Origin: Chryseobacterium sp. MEBOG06
GTDB lineage: Bacteria > Bacteroidota > Bacteroidia > Flavobacteriales > Weeksellaceae
Direction: 5' to 3'
Length of the DNA stretch: 64,000 nucleotides
NCBI RefSeq assembly: GCF_021869765.1
Contig: NZ_CP084580.1
Location: 3,162,001 to 3,226,000 of the forward strand
This document shows, piece after piece, positions 8,588-15,988 of the stretch (the first letter of the stretch is position 1; each line of letters begins with the position of its first letter). The notes beneath the pieces were generated by a model, which had not been told where the DNA came from, did not search any database, and worked only from the letters and a program-made list of their open reading frames with translations. Both the position numbers and the translations under genes were made by a program.

Positions 8588-9514
8588 TTAATAATCTGAG
8601 GGTTTAGGTTTTTTAGATTCTTGTTGCATTTGTAAGACACTTTTTTGATAACCTGCTGTTCCACCACCATTATATGCTTCTACAGCTTTTGCCCATCCTT
8701 GAAATTTATAGGTAGCTTTTCCTGTTTTTGAATCAACTGAAACTCCTCCTTTAAATCCTTTTGTAGCTAATACTCTGGTTCCCGCATACAAAGAGTTTGT
8801 TTCGCTTGTTTTTTCACCTTTAGTTAATTGGTAACGGCTTTTCATCTTAGACCAATCTCCAGGAACATTAGCCTGCATAATATCTGTAATACCTGTTGTA
8901 CCCGCATTCGATTCTTGAACTGTAACAGCTTTAACTAAAGTAGGGTCTAAGTCAGGAATTCCCTTTGTAGCTTCAGTCGGAATAGAATTCCCTCCTTCAG
9001 TTACTAAATTTAATTGTCCAGAATTTTTAGCCTGATTAAAATAGCCTGTTCTTGCTGCAATTTGATAGTCGTTTTCCTGATAAGCTGCGCCAGATACATC
9101 TTCATTAGACTGTGGTCTATGTTGAATTATATTAGGCATAGGAACTGACTTCCAGCCTGCAGTGCTTTGGGCAGGGTTATTACTTGCATTTGTAGATTCT
9201 TGTATATATGTTTTAAATTGAGTGTCACTTTTAATACGATGAACTTCTACACCTCTATTATTAATAAATACAATATCATTTGGCGCCATTCCATCAGGAT
9301 CAATAAATCGAATAGGATTATTAAGACTATAACTATATGGTGACCAACCCGGAAACTCAGCTCCCTTTGGATCTACAACACCCCATCTTCCCAAATCCGG
9401 CATATACATTCTCGCCCCATAATCATACATACCCGTCTCCTGCAACTCCTTGCCGTTGTACTTATAATTCATATAACCTCCTAGCAAGCCTTTAATTCCT
9501 CCAATATGATTCAT
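8588..9514 (-). CDS. Orphan Rhs core fragment with lysozyme/transglycosylase-like toxin tip
   Basis: The ORF begins inside the Rhs core. Sequence homologous to the full-length Rhs gene continues to 9627 (gapless offset 7374) and then breaks abruptly, so there is no secretion or shell region. The core block ([11 protein letters not shown]...[10 protein letters not shown]...FIDPDG) is followed by a ~230-aa tip. The tip carries a lysozyme-fold pattern: V-x-A-V-T-V-Q-E-S-N-A-G (a likely catalytic Glu), DIMQANVPGDW, and a C-terminal FQGWAKAVEAYNGGG block typical of transglycosylase-like peptidoglycan hydrolases. It pairs with the lipoprotein gene at 8048. On its own it lacks the export part and is probably silent unless recombined into the full gene. 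Confidence 0.75.
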   Translation of the reverse strand: MNHIGGIKGLLGGYMNYKYNGKELQETGMYDYGARMYMPDLGRWGVVDPKGAEFPGWSPYSYSLNNPIRFIDPDGMAPNDIVFINNRGVEVHRIKSDTQFKTYIQESTNASNNPAQSTAGWKSVPMPNIIQHRPQSNEDVSGAAYQENDYQIAARTGYFNQAKNSGQLNLVTEGGNSIPTEATKGIPDLDPTLVKAVTVQESNAGTTGITDIMQANVPGDWSKMKSRYQLTKGEKTSETNSLYAGTRVLATKGFKGGVSVDSKTGKATYKFQGWAKAVEAYNGGGTAGYQKSVLQMQQESKKPKPSDY

Positions 9515-9709
9515 TCCAAATGCATAATAATTATTGGTATCTGTTATTTCAAGAGCGCCTGCGCTGTCTTTGGCAAAGCTTACTCTTGCATTTCCAAGGT
9601 GGCCTTTGTATTGATAAATATAGCGGTGAGAGCTTTACTCCATAGCGAAACAAAACAAGGAACATCAACTCAAAGTCATAGACTTTGCATAGCTGAGACT
9701 CAATAAAGA

Positions 9710-10264
9710 TTATTTAGGATGAAAAAGATGAACAACTTCTGCCGTTTCCTTCTCAGGCAAAACAGGTGGATCAAATATTACATCTCTGACAATTTTCTTT
9801 TTAATTGTATCAAAAAGCATTTCACCTTTTATATATTGGTTTTTACTATCATGAATAAATGTATATACAGCGTATGGTTCGCCTGTTTTACTATAAAAAA
9901 CCCATGGTCCTCTTCTAAGATATAACGCTTTATTTTTAAAAAAATCACCTTCCCCTTCATTAGAAATTTTACCACTTTTATAATATACTTTAGTTGTATA
10001 ATGATTGGGGGCTTTGTGTAAATAAGAATAAGAATTTACTTTTTGATTAGGATAATATTGATAAATTTCAACTACAATCCCATTGCTATATAAGTATTTA
10101 CTATCTAATTTTCCAGAATTATTATATATTTCTGAACTAACTAATCTTCCTTTTTTATAGTTCGCCTTTGTGGTAGTTCCATTTTCTTTAATTAATTCTG
10201 TATAATTCTCTTTTTTGCAAGACTGTAAAAAGAGAATGAAGAATGTTAAGCTTAAATATTTCAT
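9710..10264 (-). CDS. YwqK/MORN-like immunity lipoprotein
   Basis: The start is set at the ATG at 10264 (MKYLSLTFF), which gives a lipobox L-Q-S-C. A longer frame upstream overlaps the toxin and lacks a signal peptide. The mature part has several repeats of the form Y-x-x-G-[KR]-[LIV]-x-x-E-x-[YF], like the MORN-type antitoxins of the YwqK family that often guard polymorphic toxins. The start is 1 base past the stop of the toxin tip. It is the immunity partner of the frameshifted cassette and is intact although the toxin is broken. Confidence 0.7.
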   Translation of the reverse strand: MKYLSLTFFILFLQSCKKENYTELIKENGTTTKANYKKGRLVSSEIYNNSGKLDSKYLYSNGIVVEIYQYYPNQKVNSYSYLHKAPNHYTTKVYYKSGKISNEGEGDFFKNKALYLRRGPWVFYSKTGEPYAVYTFIHDSKNQYIKGEMLFDTIKKKIVRDVIFDPPVLPEKETAEVVHLFHPK

Positions 10265-10265
10265 G

Positions 10266-10565
10266 TTATTTTCGGGATTTTGCAGCACTATCAACCTTTG
10301 CTCTTACATACGGATTTGAAATTTCATCATAATTATTTCCTGTATGCCAGTTTTGATATATATTTCCGACTTTTGGTACTTTAAACTGCATTGTTGAATC
10401 TTTTCCGTTATCAAAACTAACTTTAGCACTAATAATTGTATCTCTATTAACAAGTTTTTCCTTTCCTCCCAAAAATGTATATGCCAAATCAACTAATGAC
10501 ATTAAATCAACCATAAAACTGATCTTGTCTGAGCCATCATTTCCTCTACTCAAGCTATTAACCAT
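10266..10565 (-). pseudogene. 3' part of frameshifted orphan Rhs toxin tip
   Basis: This 99-aa open frame continues the tip of the 10550-11163 fragment in the next frame. The upstream frame reads S-L-D-G-F then hits a stop; restoring one T in the TTTT run near 10575 would join S-L-D-G-F to Y-G-G-M-V-N-S-L-S. The segment has no recognised toxin motif and ends in a basic tail directly before the immunity gene. I read it as the C-terminal half of one toxin tip split by a single-base deletion; sequencing error is the alternative. Confidence 0.6.
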
Positions 10566-11163
10566 TCCCCCATAAAACCATCCAAACTTACGATTTTATC
10601 AATATCACCTCTAAAAAATGGGTTTTCATAATTTAATGGTGCCGCTCCTCCTAAATTTGTATAAAAGTAGCCTCCTTCATTCCCTAAGTGAGATAGATAT
10701 CTGGTAAGATCAAAAGCACCTTGCCCTTTTATATACATTCCTCCTGGTGTTGTTGTCGCTCCATAGGAGGTATTACCGCCTGCATCTGTATAGGTTCCGT
10801 CTGCATTTAATGTATACTTTACATTACCTGTTGTCTGATCCGTAACCTCACCTGTCTCTGCAACACCATATACATTTGCATATCCTGCATCTATTGCTTC
10901 TTGGGCTGTATTAATATTAGCATTATAAGTCAGCCTATGCTGATAACCTTCAAACACTTGGTGTATCCAACCTAATCCCTCTCTTCCATCAGGATCAATA
11001 AAACTCAACGGATTATTAAATGCGTAATTATATGGGCTATATCTTGTCATCTTCTCCGCCAGAGGGTCAACCACTCCCCATCTACCTAAATCCGGCATAT
11101 ACATTCTTGCCCCATAATCATACATCCCACTTTCTTGCAATTCCTTACCATTGTACTTGTAAT
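10550..11163 (-). pseudogene. 5' part of frameshifted orphan Rhs core and toxin tip
   Basis: The fragment begins at the Rhs core block [12 protein letters not shown] (about 11163), immediately after the terminator of the previous module, and has no in-frame ATG at its start. The core ends at FIDPDGRE. It is followed by ~150 residues rich in Gly, Tyr and Thr with a [17 protein letters not shown] segment, then an early stop at 10550. The remaining tip is in the other frame (10266-10565). No enzyme class is recognised. Its partner is the YwqK/MORN-like lipoprotein gene at 9710. Confidence 0.6.
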
Positions 11164-11169
11164 TATAAG

Positions 11170-11192
11170 TAACCTCTCAATTTGCGAGGTTA
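11170..11192 (-). terminator. Terminator between two Rhs modules
   Basis: A 7-bp stem (11170-11176 with 11186-11192) lies about 40 bases past the 11234 immunity stop and directly abuts the next Rhs core fragment. Confidence 0.45.
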
Positions 11193-11233
11193 TTTTATTA
11201 TCTGGCACACGATAAAATCGCGCGGAAGTGGGG

Positions 11234-11671
11234 TTACTTCAATTGTTGAGCTAAAGATTTACTTTCATAATATATTGTTTTAATTATATTATTGGACTCA
11301 TCAATGTATAACCAAGATTTCATTGTATCATCACTATATAAAGTATTATTTCCCCATACAAAAGCATGAGTATAATAGCCATCAAGCATATCATCTCCAT
11401 TTACAGACATTAAAGTATGTGAATTAAAAGAATATGGTGAATTAATTAACTTTTCTTTTATTAAAGTTAATTCAGTAATATATTTGTTAGCATTTTGAAC
11501 ATTTAACTTCTTTATATCTGACGCTTTTTTACCAAAAAAACTTTCTTTAGGATTTCCAAATATTTCACCACCATCTACTGAAGAATTATGAATATAAACA
11601 TTCAATAAATTTTTAGTGGGATGACAAGACATAGATGCTACTAATATTAAAAATAATAAGTACTTTTTCAT
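11234..11671 (-). CDS. Immunity lipoprotein for the HELIHGYN metallopeptidase tip
   Basis: This 145-aa protein has a signal and lipobox (S-M-S-C, Cys16). It is a paralogue of the lipoprotein at 7205-7597, sharing GGEIFG and SFFGK blocks and a Tyr/Trp-rich C-terminal half. It starts 9 bases after the stop of its toxin tip. Two related immunity genes, each behind a related toxin tip, strongly support the pairing. The expected location is the periplasmic face of a membrane, anchored by lipid. The activity is inferred. Confidence 0.72.
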   Translation of the reverse strand: MKKYLLFLILVASMSCHPTKNLLNVYIHNSSVDGGEIFGNPKESFFGKKASDIKKLNVQNANKYITELTLIKEKLINSPYSFNSHTLMSVNGDDMLDGYYTHAFVWGNNTLYSDDTMKSWLYIDESNNIIKTIYYESKSLAQQLK

Positions 11672-11680
11672 AATATTGAA

Positions 11681-12523
11681 TTATTTAGGGTCTGTTGTTT
11701 CTGGACTTTTAGTTTCATAATAATTTTTCCCATAGTTAGTCCTCTTGTCTTCTCCTAAATTATCATTAACCTGATTTGCTAATCCTGTAGTATGCTTTTC
11801 TTCTAAATTTGAAAAGGATAAGTTTGCACCATTAGGTGTTATTAGCCCCTCATTAGCTGTTGTTTTATCCGCTTTTCGACTATTATAATTAATATTATCT
11901 TGAGTATCATTATAGCCATGGATTAATTCATGAGATAATAAAGAAGTCGGAGAATTTTGTCCTTGATTAGTGCCTGAATTTGGCTGGGTAACATCTTTCC
12001 TAAATGTTATACCATCTTTATCACGCCAATTTACAGTTTTTGTACTAGGATCATAATTATTTCCATTTTTTTGATAATCAGATGCTTCCGGCTTTTGTTG
12101 TGCGATACTAATTGTATTTTTCTTATCAGAAATTAAAGTTTGCAACATATCAACTTTTTTTCCATTTATATCAACTTTCATTGCTCCGCTTGAATATAAT
12201 TTATCAATAGCCTTATAAGCGTTTCTTTCAAAATCATTTCCTATTTTACTATAATCTCTGTTTTTTTGATAGGAATATACATGTTCGCCAATTCTAATAT
12301 CTCTCCCATCCGGATCAATGAAAAGAATTGGATTATTAACAGCATAATTATACGGACTGTGTCTCCTATATTTCTCCGTCAACGGGTCAACAACACCCCA
12401 TCTTCCCAAATCCGGCATATACATTCTTGCGCCATAATCATACATTCCCGTTTCCTGCAGCTCCTTGCCGTTGTACTTATACTGATAAGCATTTTGTTTT
12501 GTAGTTGTATAGTCATGCAGCAT
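11681..12523 (-). CDS. Orphan Rhs core fragment with HExxH metallopeptidase toxin tip
   Basis: The Rhs core ([12 protein letters not shown]...FIDPDGRD) leads into a ~210-aa tip containing SLLSHELIHGYND. This is a zinc-binding HExxH motif of the kind seen in M91/NleD-like effector peptidases. ITPNG and GEDKRTNYG blocks follow, and all three blocks recur in the truncated tip at 7597-7875. The Rhs frame can be read upstream in the same phase to about 12690 (YKGHL...YYPFGML), where it meets a stop; this core subtype differs from that of the full-length gene. It lacks secretion and shell parts, so it is a displaced cassette. Confidence 0.75.
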   Translation of the reverse strand: MLHDYTTTKQNAYQYKYNGKELQETGMYDYGARMYMPDLGRWGVVDPLTEKYRRHSPYNYAVNNPILFIDPDGRDIRIGEHVYSYQKNRDYSKIGNDFERNAYKAIDKLYSSGAMKVDINGKKVDMLQTLISDKKNTISIAQQKPEASDYQKNGNNYDPSTKTVNWRDKDGITFRKDVTQPNSGTNQGQNSPTSLLSHELIHGYNDTQDNINYNSRKADKTTANEGLITPNGANLSFSNLEEKHTTGLANQVNDNLGEDKRTNYGKNYYETKSPETTDPK

Positions 12524-12729
12524 CCCAAAAGGATAATAGCTGTTGACTTCTACAATCTCTCCCGGTTTCCAGTCATCTATACAAAACCAGCCTGTACAGT
12601 TTGATGCATTATATCTTCTGGGTTGGATTATCCTGTCTCCATTGTTAATGGTATAACTTAATCTTAAATTTACAAGATGCCCCTTATACAGGTATTATAT
12701 AATTATTTAAGAACATGATTTACAAATCA

Positions 12730-13218
12730 TTACTCCAAACTTTTGCAGTTATTTTCCATAAAGTAGTGAATCTTTTTATCATTAGTAATTAACTTATTAT
12801 TTTTGAAATATAACATATAACCATTAATAAGACTTTGATTGCCTTTTGGTAACATTTTTATATCATAATTTATGGATTGTAAATATTTGTCAAAAAAATT
12901 TATATTTTTCTTATTAACAATTTTATCATCAATCTCATAAATTATTAACATTCCTTTATATTTATATGTTTTATATGTCTGGATTTTTTTTTCATCATAG
13001 TAAATCAAATCTTTTTTACTAACTGTAAATAACAATTGATTTTTACAATCTACGATTAAATTTATCTGAATAAATTTAAAATTCCCTTCATCCTCTTTCC
13101 ATTTATCGAGATAAGTATATAAAAATTTTTGTCCCTTATCTTGGGCATTTGAATAATTAAAAGTAAAAAGTAAAAATAAAATAATTAATATTTTAATTTT
13201 TTTTGTATTTTCCCTCAT
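12730..13218 (-). CDS. Probable immunity protein for the JAB-like Rhs tip
   Basis: This 162-aa protein has an N-terminal hydrophobic segment ending in N-A-Q, read as a cleavable signal peptide, so it is likely periplasmic rather than lipid-anchored. The mature part is very rich in Lys, Asn, Ile and Tyr and AT-rich at the DNA level. No domain is recognised. It overlaps the toxin frame by 26 bases in another phase, indicating coupled translation. The immunity role is by position only. Confidence 0.6.
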   Translation of the reverse strand: MRENTKKIKILIILFLLFTFNYSNAQDKGQKFLYTYLDKWKEDEGNFKFIQINLIVDCKNQLLFTVSKKDLIYYDEKKIQTYKTYKYKGMLIIYEIDDKIVNKKNINFFDKYLQSINYDIKMLPKGNQSLINGYMLYFKNNKLITNDKKIHYFMENNCKSLE

Positions 13219-14749
13219 AAGCTTTAATTATTTTAGAACTATTATAGATTATTGTTGTATCATATTCAACAGCATAAACAAAATTGACTGCTTTACTGGT
13301 ACTTTCAGCAGATACCCTATCTCCTTCATTCGTTTTTCCAATTGAAGTAAACGTATATCCATTTGCTTTAGTTGGGAACTTTGACATTATAAAACCACTT
13401 GGATTCAAAGCTCCTGAAAATGGAGTACCTTCATTGAAGTTTAACAGTCCGGGATGTAAATGACCATGCAATTTAACATTATCTCCATCATAAACAGGAG
13501 ACACAGATGTTGGTTTTCCAGATGTATATACTACAGTTTTATCTTTACCTCCTATATCTGCTGTTTGTATTCCAAATTCTACATTTACGTCTCCAGCTTT
13601 CATCCAATCAGCAACCTGATAAAAGTAGTCGGATCCTTTTTGTTCATTTTGACCAAAATCAAGATACTTACTTCCATCTTGTAAGTATTGATGAAGATTA
13701 TTTTTTATATAGCCTTTTTCTCCAACATCAAAACCTCCATCATTTTTTTCTTTTAATTTTCTATCTTTTCCTTGGCCTTCAAAATTTTTGGATGTATATA
13801 CAACATCTCTATCAGACGGTGCTATATTACTTAATTTTCCATTTTCATCCATCTCATATATATCTTCTAATCTTCCATCTGGATCAATAAAACGAATTGG
13901 ATTATTGTATGCATATCTATAAGGAGACCAAGCTCTATTTACCTCTGCCAACGGATCCACAACACCCCACCTCCCAATATCCGACATATAGAACCTCGCT
14001 CCATAGTCATAAAAACCGGTTTCCTGCAGCTCCTTGCCGTTGTACTTATAATTCATATAACCTCCTAACAAGCCTTTCACTCCTCCAATATGATTCATTC
14101 CAAATGCATAATAATTATTGGTATCCGTTATTTCAGCAGTGCCTGTGCTGTCTTTGGCAAAACTTACCCTGGCATTTCCAAGGTGGTCTTTATACTGATA
14201 AATATAGCGGTTTTCTATGAAACTGTAAAATCCTTCTGCAGTGGGAACAAAATCAAGCAGCCATATAGGGGATATGATTCCGGGATCAAAAATATTCTTA
14301 TCTCTGTAAGCTTCTGCTTCAAAGGCAACACTGGTTTTGCACCATAAACAAGGACCTGAGGTTTCGATATAATTATATTGAAATCCATCCAGATAGTCTG
14401 TCATCTTTGTCGTTTTGTTTTGTCCTTTCCCGCCTCCAGAGGTGTAAGTCTTACGTACTTTTGTGCCATCTGCCCTATAAAGATAGCTCAGTCCGAAACT
14501 GGTAAGCCCTCCTAAAGGATTATTCTGATTGATGGAGAACAGGTCCGGCAGGTTCAGATGATTATAAGCAATATTCTGTATCCCTTTATCCTTCATGGTG
14601 GTCATACTTCCGTTCAGGTCATAATCTATGATATTATTACCTCCTTCATAACCGGTATCATTCATGGCATTTTCGATCACTTGGGTCAGGCGGTTGCCAT
14701 TATAGATATAATCAAGATTATCTACCAAAGTAGCTGTGTTTCCTGGCAT
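13193..14749 (-). CDS. 5'-truncated Rhs protein with JAB-like candidate toxin tip
   Basis: This 518-aa ORF copies the last third of the full-length Rhs gene. Bases 13881-14829 align without gaps to 16671-17619 (constant offset 2790), and homology stops dead at 14829, where the frame meets TGA. After the core (FIDPDGR) comes a ~230-aa tip with an H-x-H block (KLHGHLHPG), then FSGALNPSG further on. This loosely recalls JAB/JAMM-type metalloprotease toxins, but the canonical SxxD spacing is not met. It lacks signal peptide and DUF6443 and is probably silent until recombined with the full-length gene. Confidence 0.65.
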   Translation of the reverse strand: MPGNTATLVDNLDYIYNGNRLTQVIENAMNDTGYEGGNNIIDYDLNGSMTTMKDKGIQNIAYNHLNLPDLFSINQNNPLGGLTSFGLSYLYRADGTKVRKTYTSGGGKGQNKTTKMTDYLDGFQYNYIETSGPCLWCKTSVAFEAEAYRDKNIFDPGIISPIWLLDFVPTAEGFYSFIENRYIYQYKDHLGNARVSFAKDSTGTAEITDTNNYYAFGMNHIGGVKGLLGGYMNYKYNGKELQETGFYDYGARFYMSDIGRWGVVDPLAEVNRAWSPYRYAYNNPIRFIDPDGRLEDIYEMDENGKLSNIAPSDRDVVYTSKNFEGQGKDRKLKEKNDGGFDVGEKGYIKNNLHQYLQDGSKYLDFGQNEQKGSDYFYQVADWMKAGDVNVEFGIQTADIGGKDKTVVYTSGKPTSVSPVYDGDNVKLHGHLHPGLLNFNEGTPFSGALNPSGFIMSKFPTKANGYTFTSIGKTNEGDRVSAESTSKAVNFVYAVEYDTTIIYNSSKIIKAYEGKYKKN

Positions 14750-14829
14750 AGGTGCCGCTGTACGTTTAAGATTACTGATGCTTCCATTCAGGTCATAGGT
14801 CAGGTATTCGTCAAAATTACCGCTGACTC
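13881..14829 (-). repeat. Direct repeat of the Rhs core (second copy)
   Basis: This ~950-bp stretch is nearly identical to 16671-17619 in the full-length Rhs gene, collinear at an offset of exactly 2790 bases. Divergence is concentrated in the last ~150 bp before the toxin tip. It is an obvious substrate for homologous recombination that would exchange or delete toxin tips. Confidence 0.85.
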
Positions 14830-14937
14830 AGGTGGTGGATTTAAAACTTTTTTGCTAAAAACGCTCCTGACTTTGCACAGCGGGTGTTGTATCTTCGTTC
14901 CCCTGATTGTATTTCTCAAATAAACTAAGCTATAAAC

Positions 14938-14966
14938 ACAAAACCCGCTCAATGAACAGGTTTTGT
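14938..14966 (-). terminator. Terminator after the 14991 immunity gene
   Basis: An 8-bp stem (14938-14945 with 14959-14966) follows the stop codon by about 25 bases. It is the first terminator downstream of the full-length Rhs gene, so everything from it to here may be one transcript. Confidence 0.5.
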
Positions 14967-14990
14967 TGTTATTCTAAGCATGAGCAAATT

Positions 14991-15353
14991 TTATTTGATA
15001 CAAATATTTTGATCCTCTTCCGCAGTATAATAATCGTTATACTTTATTATAGTCGAATCATTTAAAATGTATATTTTAGGTGATTCACCACCTTGTTGGA
15101 TTAAACTACTTACAGATGTTACTTTAAAGGAATATTTTTTCCCTAATTCAATTTTAGTACAAATATTATTGTTAGTCGGTTTAAATATTTCTATAATATC
15201 CATGTTATCTGTTATTAGTATACTAACCATTTTATCTTGTTTAAAAGAAATTATTTTCCTTGTAATATCAATTGGCTCTGAACTAATCTTAATATTATTT
15301 GTTTGGCAACTGCACAGAATGGCAGTAAAAAATAAAAAAAGATTTTTTTTCAT
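14991..15353 (-). CDS. Immunity lipoprotein of a truncated Rhs cassette
   Basis: This 120-aa protein has a lipobox L-C-S-C (around residues 13-16). A weak resemblance to the lipoprotein at 15586 (short Ile-rich strands, one central Cys, then a [GD]K-x-Y block) suggests a shared immunity fold. It starts 4 bases past the stop of a toxin-tip stub, followed by a terminator. No domain is recognised; the role is inferred from position. Confidence 0.6.
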   Translation of the reverse strand: MKKNLFLFFTAILCSCQTNNIKISSEPIDITRKIISFKQDKMVSILITDNMDIIEIFKPTNNNICTKIELGKKYSFKVTSVSSLIQQGGESPKIYILNDSTIIKYNDYYTAEEDQNICIK

Positions 15354-15357
15354 AATA

Positions 15358-15583
15358 TTATTTTCTTAATCCTTTATCATCTTTATAAACTTTATATAAA
15401 GATGTAGTTTGAATTTGATTATTAGGATCTATTTTCCCAGCAAAACCTTCATAGTACTTTCTTAAGCCTGTCGCGGTATTTTCAGCTCTTGTTCTCGCTA
15501 ATATAATAATGTTATCATATGGCATCATTTTTCTTGTCAGACCATGCATTTCGTTAAAAATAGGATTGGAATTAGCTGAAGAC
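15358..15583 (-). pseudogene. Stub of an Rhs toxin tip fused next to an immunity gene
   Basis: About 75 codons are open from just after the stop of the previous immunity gene (15586) to 15358, with an internal ATG at 15549. There is no Rhs core. The end (TSLYKVYKDDKGLRK) directly precedes an immunity lipoprotein gene. It looks like the 3' end of a lost toxin, brought here with its immunity gene by recombination. There are only 2 bases between the upstream immunity stop and the stub, and no terminator between, so the two are probably cotranscribed. Confidence 0.55.
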
Positions 15584-15585
15584 TA

Positions 15586-15984
15586 TTATTCCTTATAACA
15601 AAGACCTTTTAGATTTTCTGTTATAAATAAATCTTTTTTAATGTTATAGTCTTTGTCAAAATGAACTAATGTACCATTATATGTGATACCTCTAAGATTA
15701 TGTGATACCAAATTTTTAGGATATAAAGAGATAGGATTTAATTTATAATTCTTATCAACAGTAATAAGATTTTCCCTTTTACAATCTGTTTTGCTCTTTG
15801 CTGATGCTATTTTTATTATAGCAGTATTTTTTATGCTAACATCTATTTTTTCTGCATATACCAAATATGTATTTTCAATAGAATCAATTTTAGTAATTCT
15901 ATAATTGTAGCCTGTAGTAGCTTTCGGCTTTATGCTACAAGCATATAAAATAAATGATGCTAAAATAAATATTATCTTTTTCAT
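15586..15984 (-). CDS. Immunity lipoprotein of the full-length Rhs toxin
   Basis: The start is taken at 15984 (MKKIIFILAS), giving a clean signal and lipobox Y-A-C. A longer frame to 16029 overlaps the Rhs gene and has no leader. The 132-aa product follows the Rhs stop by 4 bases. The mature domain is short and beta-rich in appearance with a D-C-K-R segment; no family is recognised. As partner of the only complete Rhs gene here, it should be the immunity protein in current use. Context is the only functional evidence. Confidence 0.7.
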   Translation of the reverse strand: MKKIIFILASFILYACSIKPKATTGYNYRITKIDSIENTYLVYAEKIDVSIKNTAIIKIASAKSKTDCKRENLITVDKNYKLNPISLYPKNLVSHNLRGITYNGTLVHFDKDYNIKKDLFITENLKGLCYKE

Positions 15985-15988
15985 AAAT

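Noticed and set aside
13460..14347. Plus-strand open frames opposite the Rhs fragment
   Set aside because: They are shadows of the conserved Rhs core; the same shadow frames recur at 16723-17137 opposite the other core copy.
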